A stretch of 64,000 nucleotides of DNA. It comes from Zopfochytrium polystomum (Eukaryota > Chytridiomycota > Chytridiomycetes > Chytridiales > Chytridiaceae). The notes under the pieces were generated by a model. That model was not told where the DNA came from, did no database searches, and saw nothing but the letters and a program-made list of their open reading frames with translations. Location of the stretch: assembly GCA_025765615.1 (NCBI GenBank), contig JAIVFJ010000113.1, forward strand, positions 1 through 64,000. Reading direction: 5' to 3'. Below are positions 1 through 11,291 of this stretch, one piece after another. The position numbers and the translations under genes were made by a program. Positions within the stretch are counted from its first letter, which is position 1; every line of letters starts with the position of its first letter.

Positions 1-762
1 ATTCCGCTTCCTGATCTGGAATTCCAGCTTCCTGCTGTGCTGTGCAATCTGAGCAATGCAACAGGCATTAAGGAATCAGGGATTGCACCAATCACTGCAT
101 TTCTAAAAGGAGATAAAAACTGAGCTCACCAGAGATTGCACCAATCATTGGATTTCTAAAAACAAGGAAAAAAGCGGCTTGTTCCCCAAACAAGCTTCCT
201 GATTTGGAAACAACCAAACCAATTTACAAGCAACTGTTTCTCAAACAAGCTGTAAATTGGTTCCTGGTGGTACTCAGCCCAGACAAAGTGCTCAGCCCAA
301 GGTGGTACTCAGCCCTGGCTGGTACTTAGCCCTGGCTGTTACTCAGCCCTGAGTGATGCCAGCCCTGGGTGGTACTCAGCCCTAGATGGGTACTTAGCCC
401 AGGATGGGGGTTGGTGCTCAGCCTGTTTTATCTCATTTCTGTGGCCTGCTCTGTGCAGCCCACTGCTCTCTCTGTTTTCTGATGGCTCCAACCTGCAGGA
501 GTATAAAAGCAGCAACCTCTCACAGAGATCAAAAAAGGAATCCAACCCCCTCCTTGCTGCTTTGACAGAATCCAGTGCAAAACAAGCCAATCTCTCTTCC
601 TCCATTTGCTCTCTCTTCCATCTCTGCCCACTCACTCCTCTCTCCTCTCTACATCCTCTCACTCCTCTCCCTTTTCCATCATCACTGCTCTCTCTCTCTC
701 TCTCTCTCTCTCTTCATCCCCACACACACCAAGTCCCTCCAGTCCTGGGTGGGATTTCATCA
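1..762 (+). repeat. Partial LTR of copia family A, forward copy
   Basis: This is the 3' part of an LTR whose left end lies outside the window. It is the reverse complement of the LTRs at 839-2019 and 7655-8817 and ends at the same terminal bases (TTTCATCA, 762). It contains GAATTCC-rich short repeats, a GGCTGAGTACCA-type minisatellite (about 290-420), a TATA-like box TATAAAAGC near 500 and a CT microsatellite near 690-712. It may be a solo LTR or the 3' LTR of another element. With the inverted copy starting at 839 it makes a large imperfect palindrome around a 76-bp spacer. Confidence 0.85.
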
Positions 763-838
763 GTAATGAACTGCTCGATGCAGATTGGCCTATAAAATAT
801 GCTGTTGAGGTATGTGTTGCTGATATCCACTGTGCCAG
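763..838 (+). pseudogene. Left part of an ORF split by copia A
   Basis: The 76-bp spacer between the two inverted LTRs is open in one frame (AAT GAA CTG from 765, encoding NELLDADWPIKYAVEV). If copia A and one copy of its target-site duplication are removed, this frame runs on into 8823-9156 with a single TAG. I infer an older coding sequence interrupted by the insertion. The product is not recognised. Confidence 0.35.
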
Positions 839-2019
839 TGATGAAATCCCACCCAGGACTGGAGGGACTTGGTGTGTGTGGGGATGAAGAGAGAGAGGGA
901 GAGAGAGAGCAGTGATGATGGAAAGGGAGAGGAGAGAGAGGATGGAGAGAGGAGAGAGGAGTGAGTGGGCAGAGATGGAAGAGAGAGCAAATGGAGGAAG
1001 AGAGATTGGCTTGTTTTTGCACTGGATTCTGTTAAAGCAGCAAGGAGGGGATTGGATTCCTTGTTTGATCTCTGTGAGAGGTTGCTGCTTTTATACTCCT
1101 GCAGGTTGGAGCCATCAGAAAACAGAGGGAGCAGTGGGCTGCACAGAGCAGGCCACAGAAATGAGATAAAACAGGCTGAGCACCAATCCCCAGCCTGGGC
1201 TAAGTACCCATTCAGGGCTGAGTATCACCCAGTGCTGGGCATCACTCAGGGCTGAATACCAGCCAGGGCTGAGTACCATCCTGGGCTGAGCACCACCCAG
1301 GGCTGAGTACCAGCCTCGGCTGTGCACCACCCAGGGCTAAGTACCAGCCAGGGCTGAGTACCACCTTGGGCTGAGCACTTTGTCTGGGCTGAGTACCACC
1401 AGGAACCAATTTACAGCTTGTTTGAGAAACAGTTGCTTGTAAATTGGTTTGGTTGTTTCCAAATCAGGAAGCTTGTTTGGGAAACAAGCCGCTTTTTTCC
1501 TTGTTTTTAGAAATCCAATGATTGGTGCAATCTCTGGTGAGCTCAGTTTTTATCTAACTTTTAGAAATGCAGTGATTGGTGCAATCCCTGATTCCTAAAT
1601 GCCTGTTACATTGCTCAGATTGCACAGCACAGCAGGAAAGCTGGAATTCCGGATCAGGGAGTGGAATTCCGATGCAGAGAGCGGAATTCCAGATCAGGAA
1701 GCGGAATTCCGATGCATGGGGCAGTGGTACACTGCTTCTGCATGCTTGCTGTGCTGTGTTACATGTGCAGAGTGCGTAGTTTGAGCGTTTTTGTGCATGT
1801 TCTAATTGCATTGTTCCTACCGGTAGGATGAACAAAGCTAGAACAACAGCCGCCTTTGCCTATCTCTTTTTATTGAGAACAGATTAGCCCTTCCGAGCGC
1901 CCCATTCAAGTATTGAATCTACTGAGCCCTTCAAACACCCCATCCAATGTGATTGGATGGAGTTCTCAAAGGGATCATCAGTAACGGGCGTAGTGTACCC
2001 CGTGGGTCGAATCTCAACA
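839..2019 (-). repeat. 3' LTR of copia A (1181 bp)
   Basis: Direct repeat of 7655-8817. The TATA-like box lies on the minus strand (TATAAAAGC, near 1090-1098), followed by a GA/CT microsatellite. It carries a longer GGCTGAGTACCA minisatellite (about 1190-1400) than the 5' LTR. The end at 2019 is preceded on the minus strand by a G-rich tract typical of a polypurine tract. Confidence 0.85.
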
Positions 2020-2224
2020 CACCCCCGCAATAGAAAGAGAGGGGGCAACTGTTTCTCCTGGAGTACATGGCTGTCCAACAATGCCAGCCAAGCAGTGGGA
2101 CTCGAACCCACCCATGCACCCCCCTACACTTGTGAAAACCTGCATGAACCCACAAGTGTAGCTGGAGAAGCCAGAGAGAGCCTTTAGACTAAGCGTTGTG
2201 CTGATTTGAGCGTGGGCACCACGC
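2020..2224 (-). other. Copia A 3' leader with purine tract and tRNA-like arm
   Basis: This non-coding stretch lies between the RNase H stop and the 3' LTR. A G-rich tract (minus strand GCGGGGGTG) abuts the LTR. On the minus strand GTGGGTTCGAGTCCCAC (about 2095-2111) forms a perfect 5-bp stem with a 7-nt loop, like a tRNA T-arm or Pol III B box. Next to it an 11-bp inverted repeat, CTACACTTGTG / CACAAGTGTAG, lies around 2124-2161. I find no matching acceptor 5' strand, so this is not a complete tRNA. Confidence 0.5.
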
Positions 2225-5200
2225 TTACACCTTGGAGGTCGGCGAGACTGCAAATTCCATCAGTGATGCAAGCTTTGCATGTTGAGCTGCAGGAAGAGCT
2301 TTGGTGAGAAGGTCGGCAATCATCATGTCCGTTGGGCAATGATTGAGTTGAACCTCCTTTTTCTCCAAGTGGTCCCGGATGAAATGCAACCTCACGTCAA
2401 AGTGTTTTACCCGGCCATGGTGTATTGGATTCATAGCAATAGCTATGGTTGAACAATTGTCTTCATAAACAGTAGTGGGCTTATTTAAATCCATACCCAG
2501 CTCCTGGAAGAGCATTTGTAGCCAGATTGCCTCTTTGATGGCTTCAGTAAGGGAGAAGTATTCCGCCTCAGTTGAGGACGAAGCGACAACTCATTGTTTC
2601 TTGCTGTACCTTGTAATAGCACCCCTGCAAAGCATGAACACGTGCCCTGACGTCGACTTGCGGCCATCCTCTTCAGCATAGCTGGCATCAGCGTAGCCAT
2701 GTGGTTCATCCCACTCTGGGTAAGAAATACCCGCAGCTTTTCTCTACCTCTGGGAGCGTTGCATTGGTGATGCATGTCATCTGGGAGTCTCCCTTCTGGT
2801 AGAAAAGTCCATGATCCCAGGTAGCGCGGACATATCGCAGCAATCTGTCAAGCGCAAGGGAATCTGAATGGGTTGGAGCGGACTGGTATTGTGCAAGTGT
2901 ATTCACAGCATACGCAATGTCAGGGCGCGTCAAGTTTGCAAGGTAAGCAAGTTGCATGAGTGTGCTTCGGAAGTATTCCGACTCTTTTTGTGGAAGTTTT
3001 CCAGAGTCCACATCGTGTATCCATGTCGTGGACATGGGAGTTGCTTTGATTTTGACAGGTAAGCCTTCATCGTCACACCAGTAGTTTGCTTCCTCCAAGG
3101 CATGCTGTGTGTAGTTTTTCTGTCCAATAAAGATTCCATCTTTGATTTTCTCAACTTGGATGCCAACAGCAACTTTTGGGTTGAGGTCCTTGCGGATTTT
3201 GAACTTTGACTTGATCAGAGAAAGAATTTTGGCAATTTTTTTCTTCCGTGTGGACTGAAGATGAGGATGTCATCTACATATAGAGTGATGATGGTCTTGA
3301 CCTTTCCATCAGGGTGCCTTTGCACAAAGACACAGTGGTCAGTCTTCAATTGCACAAATCCAATTTCTACGAGGAAGTCGCGGATTGTTTTGTACCACTG
3401 TCGACCAGACTGGTGTAGTCCGTACAGACTCTTCCTGAGTAAACAGACAAGAAGTATCCCGTCTGCACCATGTATCTCAAAGCCTTCTGGTTGTTCCATG
3501 AAGTTTTCAATGTCCAGTTTGGCGTTCAAGTATGCGGTTTCGACATCAAGGCCTGCAAGTATGAGGTCAAACAGCAACGAGATAGCAAGGATTGCCCTTA
3601 TGGAGGAGCTGCGGACGACAGGGGAGAAGGTCTCATTGTAGTCCTGACCAAAGATCTGAGTGTAACCCCGACCAACAAGGCGGGCCTTCAAGCGTTCAAG
3701 GTACCCTTCACTGTCAAACTTGTAGGCAAAAACCCATTTGGGCTTGAGAATCTTACGCCCTTTAGGTCGAGCCACTAAGTCCCAGACATGCTTTGACGTG
3801 ATTGAATTGATCTCTGAGAGTTGAGCTGCCTTCCAATACTTTGCAAAAGGAGAACGCATGGCCTCTTTATGCGAAGCAGGGAGTGGCGGTAAGTCCCCCT
3901 GGTGGATCCTCTCTGTCGGATATGCTGTGACTTCCTCCGGCTCAAGCACAGTGTACGCTTTGAGCGTTTGGTAGAGTTCACGAAATTGTCCCCGTGCTAT
4001 TCGTAGTTTACGAATTCTTGCAGTTAAAGCGCAGAGTGTTTTCCGACTGTAAGTGGAAGGACTTGTGGCAATTGATGGTTTTGTTTGTAGTTTACAAAGG
4101 TTTGCCTTCAATGCCAGGTAGTCACGTAAACCTGATGGCTCTCGTGGTATGATTGGGGGATTTGTTGCCTCCCCTGTTGACTCTGGCAAAGCTAGAATGT
4201 CAGGGGAAGTTGAGCGCTCCCTAGGAGGGATTTCCTGTTCATCAGGTATTGACTCTGGTTCAGAATCAGATGCGTTGTATAGCATACCCGGCTGTAGATC
4301 TCCCCCCTGTGATTCTGCAGGTGGTACATCATCTTCTTGTGAGTCAGACAGAGCGTCAGGATGTGCCACATCTGGATCAGTGGACATAGCGGGGGTATGC
4401 AACGAGGAGGAAAGATATTGGAAATCCTGAGCTGTGGGTTGGACTGGTCCCCATTCCTTCAAGCGGGAGTCATGAAGGAACTGTCTCCAATTCCGCACAA
4501 TGCCAGGAAAATCATTTTCGTGAAAGGAGACATGGAAGTGTTCCGATATTCTCTGGGTTTTCAAGTCGTAGACAACTGGAAGAGTGTTTCCTTTATACCC
4601 TAAGAATATGCCTGGCGCCCCTTTGTCAGGATGTTTAAGCGTTCGCTTTTCCTTTGGGATACGGTGGATAACCAAACAGCCAAAGGTGCGGATGTGATCA
4701 ACATTTGGCTTTTCACCGTACCAAGCTTCGTAAGGTGTTTTCTTAGTGTAAGAGTGGTAAACCCTGTTCTTGATGTATGCTGTGTAGCGGACTGCATACA
4801 CAAAGAAAGAGTGGGGCAATCGTGACTCTAAGAGCATGCAGTGTGCCATGTCTTTGAGAGTGTTGACCTGACGTTCTACCAGCCCATTGAATTCCTTGGT
4901 GAATGCAGGACTAGGTTCTAAAACAATAGGAGGATGCCGAGTATTGGCCCAAGTTTTGAATTCTCCATCTTTGAAGATTTCCCCCCTGTCACAGCGCACA
5001 GATGTGATATGTTTGCCATGTTGTTGTTCAAACCTTTCGATCGTAGACCGGAATCTTGTGGGCGCGTCGGACAAAGAGTTGAGGAACTCAATGTCAAGCC
5101 AACGGGTTGACTCTTCCACAACCAGTTGCCAATGTTTTTCACCATGGTGTCCACGTGCGGGCGGTGGGACAGCATCAGTGTGTAAACGACCAAGCAGTGT

Positions 5201-5263
5201 GGTGTTTGGTCTGGAAGTGGAGTGGATAGGCGAAGCTTTCAATTTCCCAACATCACATGTCAC
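2225..5263 (-). pseudogene. Copia A pol: integrase, reverse transcriptase, RNase H
   Basis: The 682-codon frame 5263-3215 carries the integrase core (acidic residues in the stretch from VRCDRG to EFNGLVER). It then has the copia reverse transcriptase with WVFAYKFDSEG, LKARLVGRGYTQ, DVETAYLNAK and the catalytic YVDDIL. It stops shortly after YVDDIL and continues in other frames (3172-2706 with the LTRPDIAYAVN motif, then 2775-2225 with RNase H, ending in an EDN...KHFDVRLHF-like segment). At least two frameshifts separate these pieces, so the gene is broken. Family assignment is firm; activity is unlikely. Confidence 0.85.
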
Positions 5264-6549
5264 ACAGGGAATGTCATGAATGAGGAAAATGAATGACCAA
5301 CTTTATTCAGATTTGACCAAGTACGCTTCAAAGAAGATAAAGACAGGTGACCAAATTTCTTGTGAAGAGCTCGGACTGCTTCAATGTTCTGAGGGTTTGG
5401 TAAAGGGTCTGGGTCAGTTTGACTTAAAGTTGGGGTTGCAGTTTGCAAAGGAGCAGTTTGCTGTTGCGACTCACCTGGGGCGTCCCCCGAAGGAGTCGGC
5501 GCGTCCCTTCCAAGTTCTGCCCTGTCGAGACCATTATGTCCCGTCAGAAGAGAAGGGTCCACAACATAGACATTCCCTGTGTCCCTATGAGCAATGGTAA
5601 AGTCTGAACCATGTACCCGAGGATGCAATAGGGCTGTGTCTGCTGTGAAAGTCACGTTGTGACCTGTCTGCCGCACGATTTGCTGAACCAAGAGTAGAGT
5701 GTCTGAGAACTCTGGCACATAGAGCAAGTTCCTCATGATGAGAGCTCTTCCATTAACGAACAGGGTAAAGTCACCCACTCCAGTGGCAGTTGCAAAGCCG
5801 TCAGCTGTTTTGATCTGCTGGGAGGTGGGCCGCAAGTTTGTGAAGTGCTCTTCACAAGGCGACATTGTCCTGGAAGCCCCAGAGTCAAGGATGACCTGGT
5901 GTGGGTTGCCGCCAGCAAGTCTTGCCATCAGCGCAGTCTCGTAGATGCGGCGGTAGGTGATGTTGCAGTAGAGGAAACATCCAGATTCGTACATCACTTT
6001 GTAGCCGACGTTTGAGACAATGTTGTCAGTGATCCAGTCTGGATCCATTCTGCCGTCAAGAAGTGTAACTGTGAGTTCCACTTCAAATTCCTCCTCCACC
6101 TCAACGGCCTGGCATGTTCCAATTTCAAACTCCCGTGCCGCAAGTGCCCTTTCTACTGAAAGGAAGTCGTCCAGAGCTGAAGTGTCTGCAAGGCGCGCAG
6201 CACCCTCAGTACTGAACTCCAACATTTCGACGTCTTCTGCTTCAGGAGGTGGTGGTGGAGTATCCATCCTGTAGCATTTGTGGGGAGGAGAATCCTCAGA
6301 GGCTGCGCAAGAGGCTTGGTGGTGTTCTTTAGCGGCCACCTCACGTGCAATCTTGGCAGTCTCAGTAGCTTTCTTGGAATCAGCTGACGTGGCCTTGGCT
6401 TCTTTGGCGTGTGCAGGCTGCTTGCCCTTGGCCTTCTTTGCAGGGCGAGCTGGCTCTGACTTCCTGTGAGGGAACTTGAGGCATTCCTCGCGAGTGCGAG
6501 ACCCAGATTCCATGAAGGTCACAAGTACGCTTGCCGTTGAGTGCCTCAC
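5260..6549 (-). pseudogene. Copia A protease and pre-integrase segment
   Basis: The 429-codon frame starts inside the gag zinc-knuckle region. A retroviral-type aspartic protease motif is visible (VILDSGASRTMSPCEEHF), followed by the GAG-pre-integrase signature VRALHKKFGHLSLSSLKRTW. It ends at 5260, where the integrase continues in another frame. In copia elements gag and pol are usually one frame, so the breaks at both ends look like decay rather than programmed shifts. Confidence 0.8.
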
Positions 6550-7441
6550 AGATCTTGCGCTTCTTGGTTGCCACTGAGGTCTTTGCTGAAGCAGCTGTTT
6601 CCATCTCAGAAGTGCCGTGGTGAGCAGAGTGTCTGCTGTTCTTCTCTTTGCTTTGCTGGTACAGCGTGTGGCAGTTTGTCAACTCCTTGACGAGATCGCT
6701 GGTGTTGGCGTAGCCTGACAGCCCCTTGAGAAGATTTTGACGAACGCCAGAGAAGATTTCATGTCCAGGCAGTGTTTCCCTTGCTTTGTGGATGATGGCA
6801 GAACGCAGGATGTTTGTCACACCCCTGCAAGTGGTGGCAGTACATTTGAAATGCTTTGGCCAATCCGTGACCAGTGTGGTCAGAGTGGTGTACCACTCCT
6901 GGACTGCCGGACCAGAGTCTCTGGGTTTTGCCAAACGACTGTAAGTCGCAAGCCACTTGTCCTGCTGTGAACCAGTGTGGTCCTGCAGGGCGTACTTGTC
7001 ATTGAGCCACTTGTACCGGTCAGCGCAGTTGGTGATGTTTGCCGCATTCATGGAGCGCACATCCTCAATGCGCGAGCAGGAGTCGAGGGTAGCAACCGCC
7101 TTGTCGTGTTGGGCCTCAAGCTCCCTGTAGGTCTTGTGTTCTTGGCGTATACCAGTGTGGTACTTGTCAAGGGCAGCGTGGTGCAGACGGTACATCTCAC
7201 TGTACGCAGCCTTGGCCTCCGCCGTTGCAGAGGATTCAGGGGGAGAACCAATACTGGGAGGAGCAGCGCCGATGCCGACCTTGGTGCAGTGCTCGTTGAA
7301 CGTACCGAAGTAATCAGGCTTGAGGAAGCTGGCAACAAGATTGTATGCCATGACCGGCTTGATGACTTCTTCCACATGCAGTTCCCAAGCCTGGTAGCCG
7401 TAAGAAGAGAAGCGGACAGCCTTGGGGGTTGAAGAAGACAT
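6380..7441 (-). pseudogene. Copia A gag, C-terminus frameshifted
   Basis: From the ATG at 7441 the frame encodes MSSSTPKAVRFSSYGYQAW and a helical, Glu/Lys-rich capsid-like region typical of copia gag. Near 6480-6510 the expected CxxH...H...C zinc knuckle is split: CDLHG lies in this frame and TREEC in the next one. That places a frameshift inside the knuckle. The remaining tail in this frame is probably not native. Upstream open codons to 7552 have no ATG. Confidence 0.75.
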
Positions 7442-7654
7442 GCTAGGTAGCGGCTTGGTGGACCAGTGGACTTGTTTAGAGCGGTAGCCCTTTTCTTGTA
7501 GAGAGCCAAGAGCCCTTTGTTGCCTTAAAGTAGCTGGTGAGCCGGTGCTCACAGACAGGTTGGTCTTGTTTAGAGTCAGAAACCCTTTTCTTGTAAGAGC
7601 AGCAGGGCTCTGTTCGAGCGTACAAGTGTGGCCGACGGCTTGTAGCTAGCTTTG
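7442..7654 (-). other. Copia A 5' leader
   Basis: This is untranslated sequence between the 5' LTR and the gag ATG. The primer binding site should start at 7654 on the minus strand (CAAAGCTAGC...). I could not match it confidently to a tRNA 3' end or an anticodon half. Confidence 0.55.
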
Positions 7655-8817
7655 TGATGAAATCCCACCCAGGACTGGAGGGACTTGGTGTGTGTGGGGA
7701 TGAAGAGAGAGAGAGAGAGAGAGAGAGAGAGCAGTGATGATGGAAAAGGGAGAGGAGTGAGAGGCTGGAGAGAGGAGAGGAGTGAGTGGGCAGAGATGGA
7801 GAGAGAGCAAATGGAGGAAGAGGGATTGGCTTGTTTTGCACTGGATTCTGACAAAGCAGCAAGGAGGGGGTTGGATTCCTTGAATGATCTCTGTGAGAGG
7901 TTGCTGCTTTTATACTCCTGCAGGTTGGAGCCATCAGAAAACAGAGGGAGCAGTGGGCTGCACAGAGCAGGCCACAGAAATGAGATAAAACAGGCTGAGC
8001 ACCAATCCCCAGCCTGGGCTAAGTACCCATTCAGGGCTGAGTACCACCCAGTGCTGGGCATCACTCAAGGCTGAATACCAGCCAGGGCTGAGTACCAGCC
8101 TGGGCTGAGCACTTTGTCTGGGCTGAGTACCACCAGGAACCAATTTACAGCTTGTTTGAGAAACAGTTGCTTGTAAATTGGTTTGGTTGTTTCCAAATCA
8201 GGAAGCTTGTTTGGGAAACAAGCCGCTTTTTTCCTTGTTTTTAGAAATTCAATGATTGGTGCAATCTCTGGTGAGCTCAGTTTTTATCTCACTTTTAGAA
8301 ATGCAGTGATTGGTGCAATCCCTGATTCCTAAATACCTGTTGCATTGCTCAGATTGCACAGCACAGCAGGAAAGCTGGAATTCCAGATCAGGAAGCGGAA
8401 TTCCGGTGCAGAGAGAGGAATTCCAGATCAGGAAGCGGAATTCCGATGCAGAGAGCGGAATTCCGGAGCCTGGGGCAGTGGTTCACTGCTTCTGCATGCT
8501 TGCTGTGCTGTGTTACATGTGCAGAGTGCGTAGTTTGAGCGTTTTTGTGCATGTTCTAATTGCATTGTTCCTACCGGTAGGATGAACAAAGCTAGAACAA
8601 CAGCCGCCTTTGCCTATCTCTTTTTATTGAGAACAGATTAGCCCTTCCGCGCCTTTGCCTATCTCTTTTTATTGAGAACAGATTAGCCCTTCCGAGCGCC
8701 CCATTCAAGTATTGAATCTACTGAGCCCTTCAAACACCCCATCCAATGTGATTGGATGGAGTTCTCAAAGGGATCATCAGTAACGGCGTAGTGTACCCCG
8801 TGGGTCGAATCTCAACA
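7655..8817 (-). repeat. 5' LTR of copia A (1163 bp)
   Basis: Near-identical to 839-2019, with two length differences. It has a shorter GGCTGAGTACCA minisatellite (about 8010-8125). It also has a tandem duplication of about 45 bp at about 8606-8695 (unit starting GCCTTTGCCTATCTC) that the 3' LTR lacks. The TATA-like box is on the minus strand near 7905-7915. Confidence 0.85.
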
Positions 8818-8822
8818 GCCAG

Positions 8823-9156
8823 TGTCCCAGTTGATTCAGGCAGCCATTTCAGTGAGTTGACAAAGACTATTGATTAGGACAAGAGGTGGGTGAGTATTCT
8901 GAATATAAATGCAATGACACTAAGTGGGGCCCTTAGCCATGAGCTGTGCATAGAAGCACTCAATGCTGCTGTCTTCACAAAGTCTGACCTTGTAGGCCCA
9001 TTTGTTCCAGGTTTTGTTGACATTCATGGGTTGTTCAATAACTTCAAAAGCTGTCTGCACATATACATGGGTCTGGGCAAGGTGTGCTTGTCAAACACAG
9101 TTGGCCCGAATGTGCACACTGAAGGTAAGAAGTTTGTGGTGGATTCCAAACTTTAA
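8823..9156 (+). pseudogene. Right part of the ORF split by copia A
   Basis: An open stretch follows the target-site duplication, continuing the frame of 763-838 apart from one TAG near 8875. It encodes, among other things, MTLSGALSHELCIEALNAAV and VPGFVDIHGLFNNFKSCLHI before a TAA at about 9154. The first in-frame ATG lies after the stop codon, so it cannot be expressed as one protein today. No family recognised; an old transposon ORF or a dead gene are both possible. Confidence 0.35.
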
Positions 9157-11147
9157 AGTGCTATGTTTGTTTTGTGGTTGTAGAGAAATAGAATCTACTT
9201 GTGATGGTTTTAACTTTAAGAAACTTTAGGGAAAATTAGTTCAGATTTTCTAAGATACCCTGCACACAAAAGAAAGCACGAGAGAAAACTCTGCACAGGT
9301 GAGCCTTCCGCATGATGCTGGTCTGGGCTCCCCCCAGTACTGTATGAGGCAAGGCGACCACTCCCCCATACACAGCTTGCCCTCAACGCTTTCCCCTACG
9401 TCTCGCCTGGGCACATCAGAAGAATAACTGTCTCCTGGTTGGTACTCCATGCGGAATGGGCTCCCACCTCCTCTGACACAGGTCCAGGCCACACTAGCCT
9501 ACAAGCTGGGACTTCGGTGTTCGTGGGCCTTCGGTTGATTTCACATTGCTGGTCTGCCACATCGGTCCAGCCTTCCACAGTCATGCCTATTGTGCTCCCA
9601 GTAAGGCCCACTGGGGGTGACGTTAATTGCCGTAGCACAGAATCCAACCCGTCGTGCCGTCACCTCCAACAACAGAGCTGTACACTGTTATCCGATTCAC
9701 TTTCGCTGTGGATTACCATGTGGTTGATACGTTTTACCAATTCCAGTTTGACTTCGTCCAATTCTGATTGCTGAAGCTGAATGCTGACCGAATGGAGGAA
9801 GTTGTTGTTTTCTGGAGTGACTCTGCTGTGGGGAATGGTTGATACTTTGTCTGACTTTGTTGAGACTGCAGAAAACTGAAAGCAATTCCAATTCAACTTG
9901 TTCAACTGGCAAAATTCAGGTTCAAAGATGGTTCAAGGTGACTGGTGACTGAATGGAGCAAAGTGGTGATGTTGGTGTTGTTTCTGAAGCTGATCTGCAG
10001 TAATGAATGGTTGAAGATTTTCCTGAATTTTGCTGAGACTGCTGCATATTGAATAGTTTGATGATGTGGTAATTGTGACTGTTTGACTATGAGGTGGTTG
10101 ATTATTGTTTTTGTTGGTCTAGAGTGGAGAATAAAGATAGAGACAAAGTTAGTGGTAGAAAGCATTTGTGAGAGTTAATATCCAGATGTTTCCACAGAGT
10201 TTGATTGCTTGATGATGATTTGCCTTTAGTCTCCATATATGATGTTGTGGAATTTATGCTAGAAGAAGAGTGTTAGTGCAAGCAAAGGGAACAAAGACTT
10301 AGCCTGATGTCTTCTACTCTGCCTCGTTAAAGAATCAGCAGAATGTTTTTGTCAAGTTTAACAAGCCAAAACCACAAAGTTTCTGGTCAGATTACAAAAG
10401 TTGAGGGTAATCTCTGAAGCTTCCAGATCCTGGTTATGCTGCATGAATGCATGAGGCATTCAAAGAACATAGCTGTTCTGGAGTGACTCTATTAAGAGCA
10501 GTTTGAAATCTAGAGTCAGTTAGATTTGGTTTGGCTAAGGAAGAATCTTAGATGAGAATGGAACTTCAGTAATCTTGCAAGGTTGAGCTTGTTTATAGTT
10601 TGCTCTGAAAAAGTGTTAGTGTTGAGTGTCCAATAAAGATAAACGTTGATACTCCTCAGAATGAGGCAAAAGTTATTTCAAGGAACATTGTGTTTTGTCA
10701 CAGAAGTTGGTTAGGATAATTCATCAGGGTGATGGAATCAAGGTGAGGATTCAGGTATGGCTGTGGAATTTCCTGTGATGTGGGACCTGGTGTAGTGTGT
10801 TAGTGTGTCTGTGTATAAAAGCTGAAGCAGTCAATATGTGTGAGTTGAGGTCCCTAGCCAGGGTCAAGTGAGCCCAGCAATAATAGTGTATTCCATAGTT
10901 TGACTCCTGAGTCCAGTTTCATTTGGCTAAAATGGATAGAGCGTTTCCCAAGCCAGCAGCCTGGCACCAAGAAGACCATGCCAAGTTGGTGCCAATCCAT
11001 GCTGAGACCACTTTGCAACTCTGTGCTGATGATCATCGTTCACTTATTCCAAGCATCCTCCATCTAATTGGCAATACAGTGCCAGTGATCATCTTTCACT
11101 TATCCCTAGAATCCTCCCCCCTAAGTGGAAGATGATGTTTGATGTTG
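9157..11147. other. Non-coding, eroded repeat sequence
   Basis: No convincing gene. The sequence is T/G-rich on the plus strand. About 9780-9895 and 9945-10060 look like diverged copies of one unit (shared order: GAATGGA, TTGTT, TCTG, GAATGGTTGA, TTTTG(C/T)TGAGACTG). Confidence 0.5.
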
Positions 11148-11291
11148 TACTGGGCGCCGGCTTGTGCTGATGACAAATACTCCGAGTATTAAGTGGAACG
11201 GAAACCCAGTGTCAACAGTTTTCCTCCTCCTCTGCTCAAGCAGATAATATATGAGAGGTTTATACCCTGTGCCAGTCACGCTTGCCTAGCA
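11148..11291 (-). repeat. Repeat C fragment, copy 1
   Basis: Reverse complement of about 61322-61450. Shared landmarks are GCTGATGACAAATACTCC, TATTAAGTGGAAC, TTTTCCTCCTCCTCTGC and CTTGCCTAGCAA. It is either an LTR piece of copia family C or the terminal part of a larger element. Identity continues for about 25 bp outside it, at 11292-11316 (see the repeat C finding). Confidence 0.7.

Larger units (their letters stand above)
839..8817 (-). mobile_element. Ty1/copia retrotransposon A, full length, frame-broken
   Basis: LTRs at 839-2019 and 7655-8817 start TGTTGAG and end TTTCATCA on the minus strand. The element is flanked by a perfect 5-bp target-site duplication GCCAG (834-838 and 8818-8822). 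Internal order on the minus strand is gag, protease, integrase, reverse transcriptase, RNase H, which is the copia order. The coding part is split over several frames, so this copy is probably dead. An intact target-site duplication suggests the insertion is not very old. Confidence 0.9.

Noticed and set aside
562..1022. Several overlapping open frames around the inverted LTRs
   Set aside because: All lie in LTR sequence and are mirrored on both strands by the palindrome; no protein signature.
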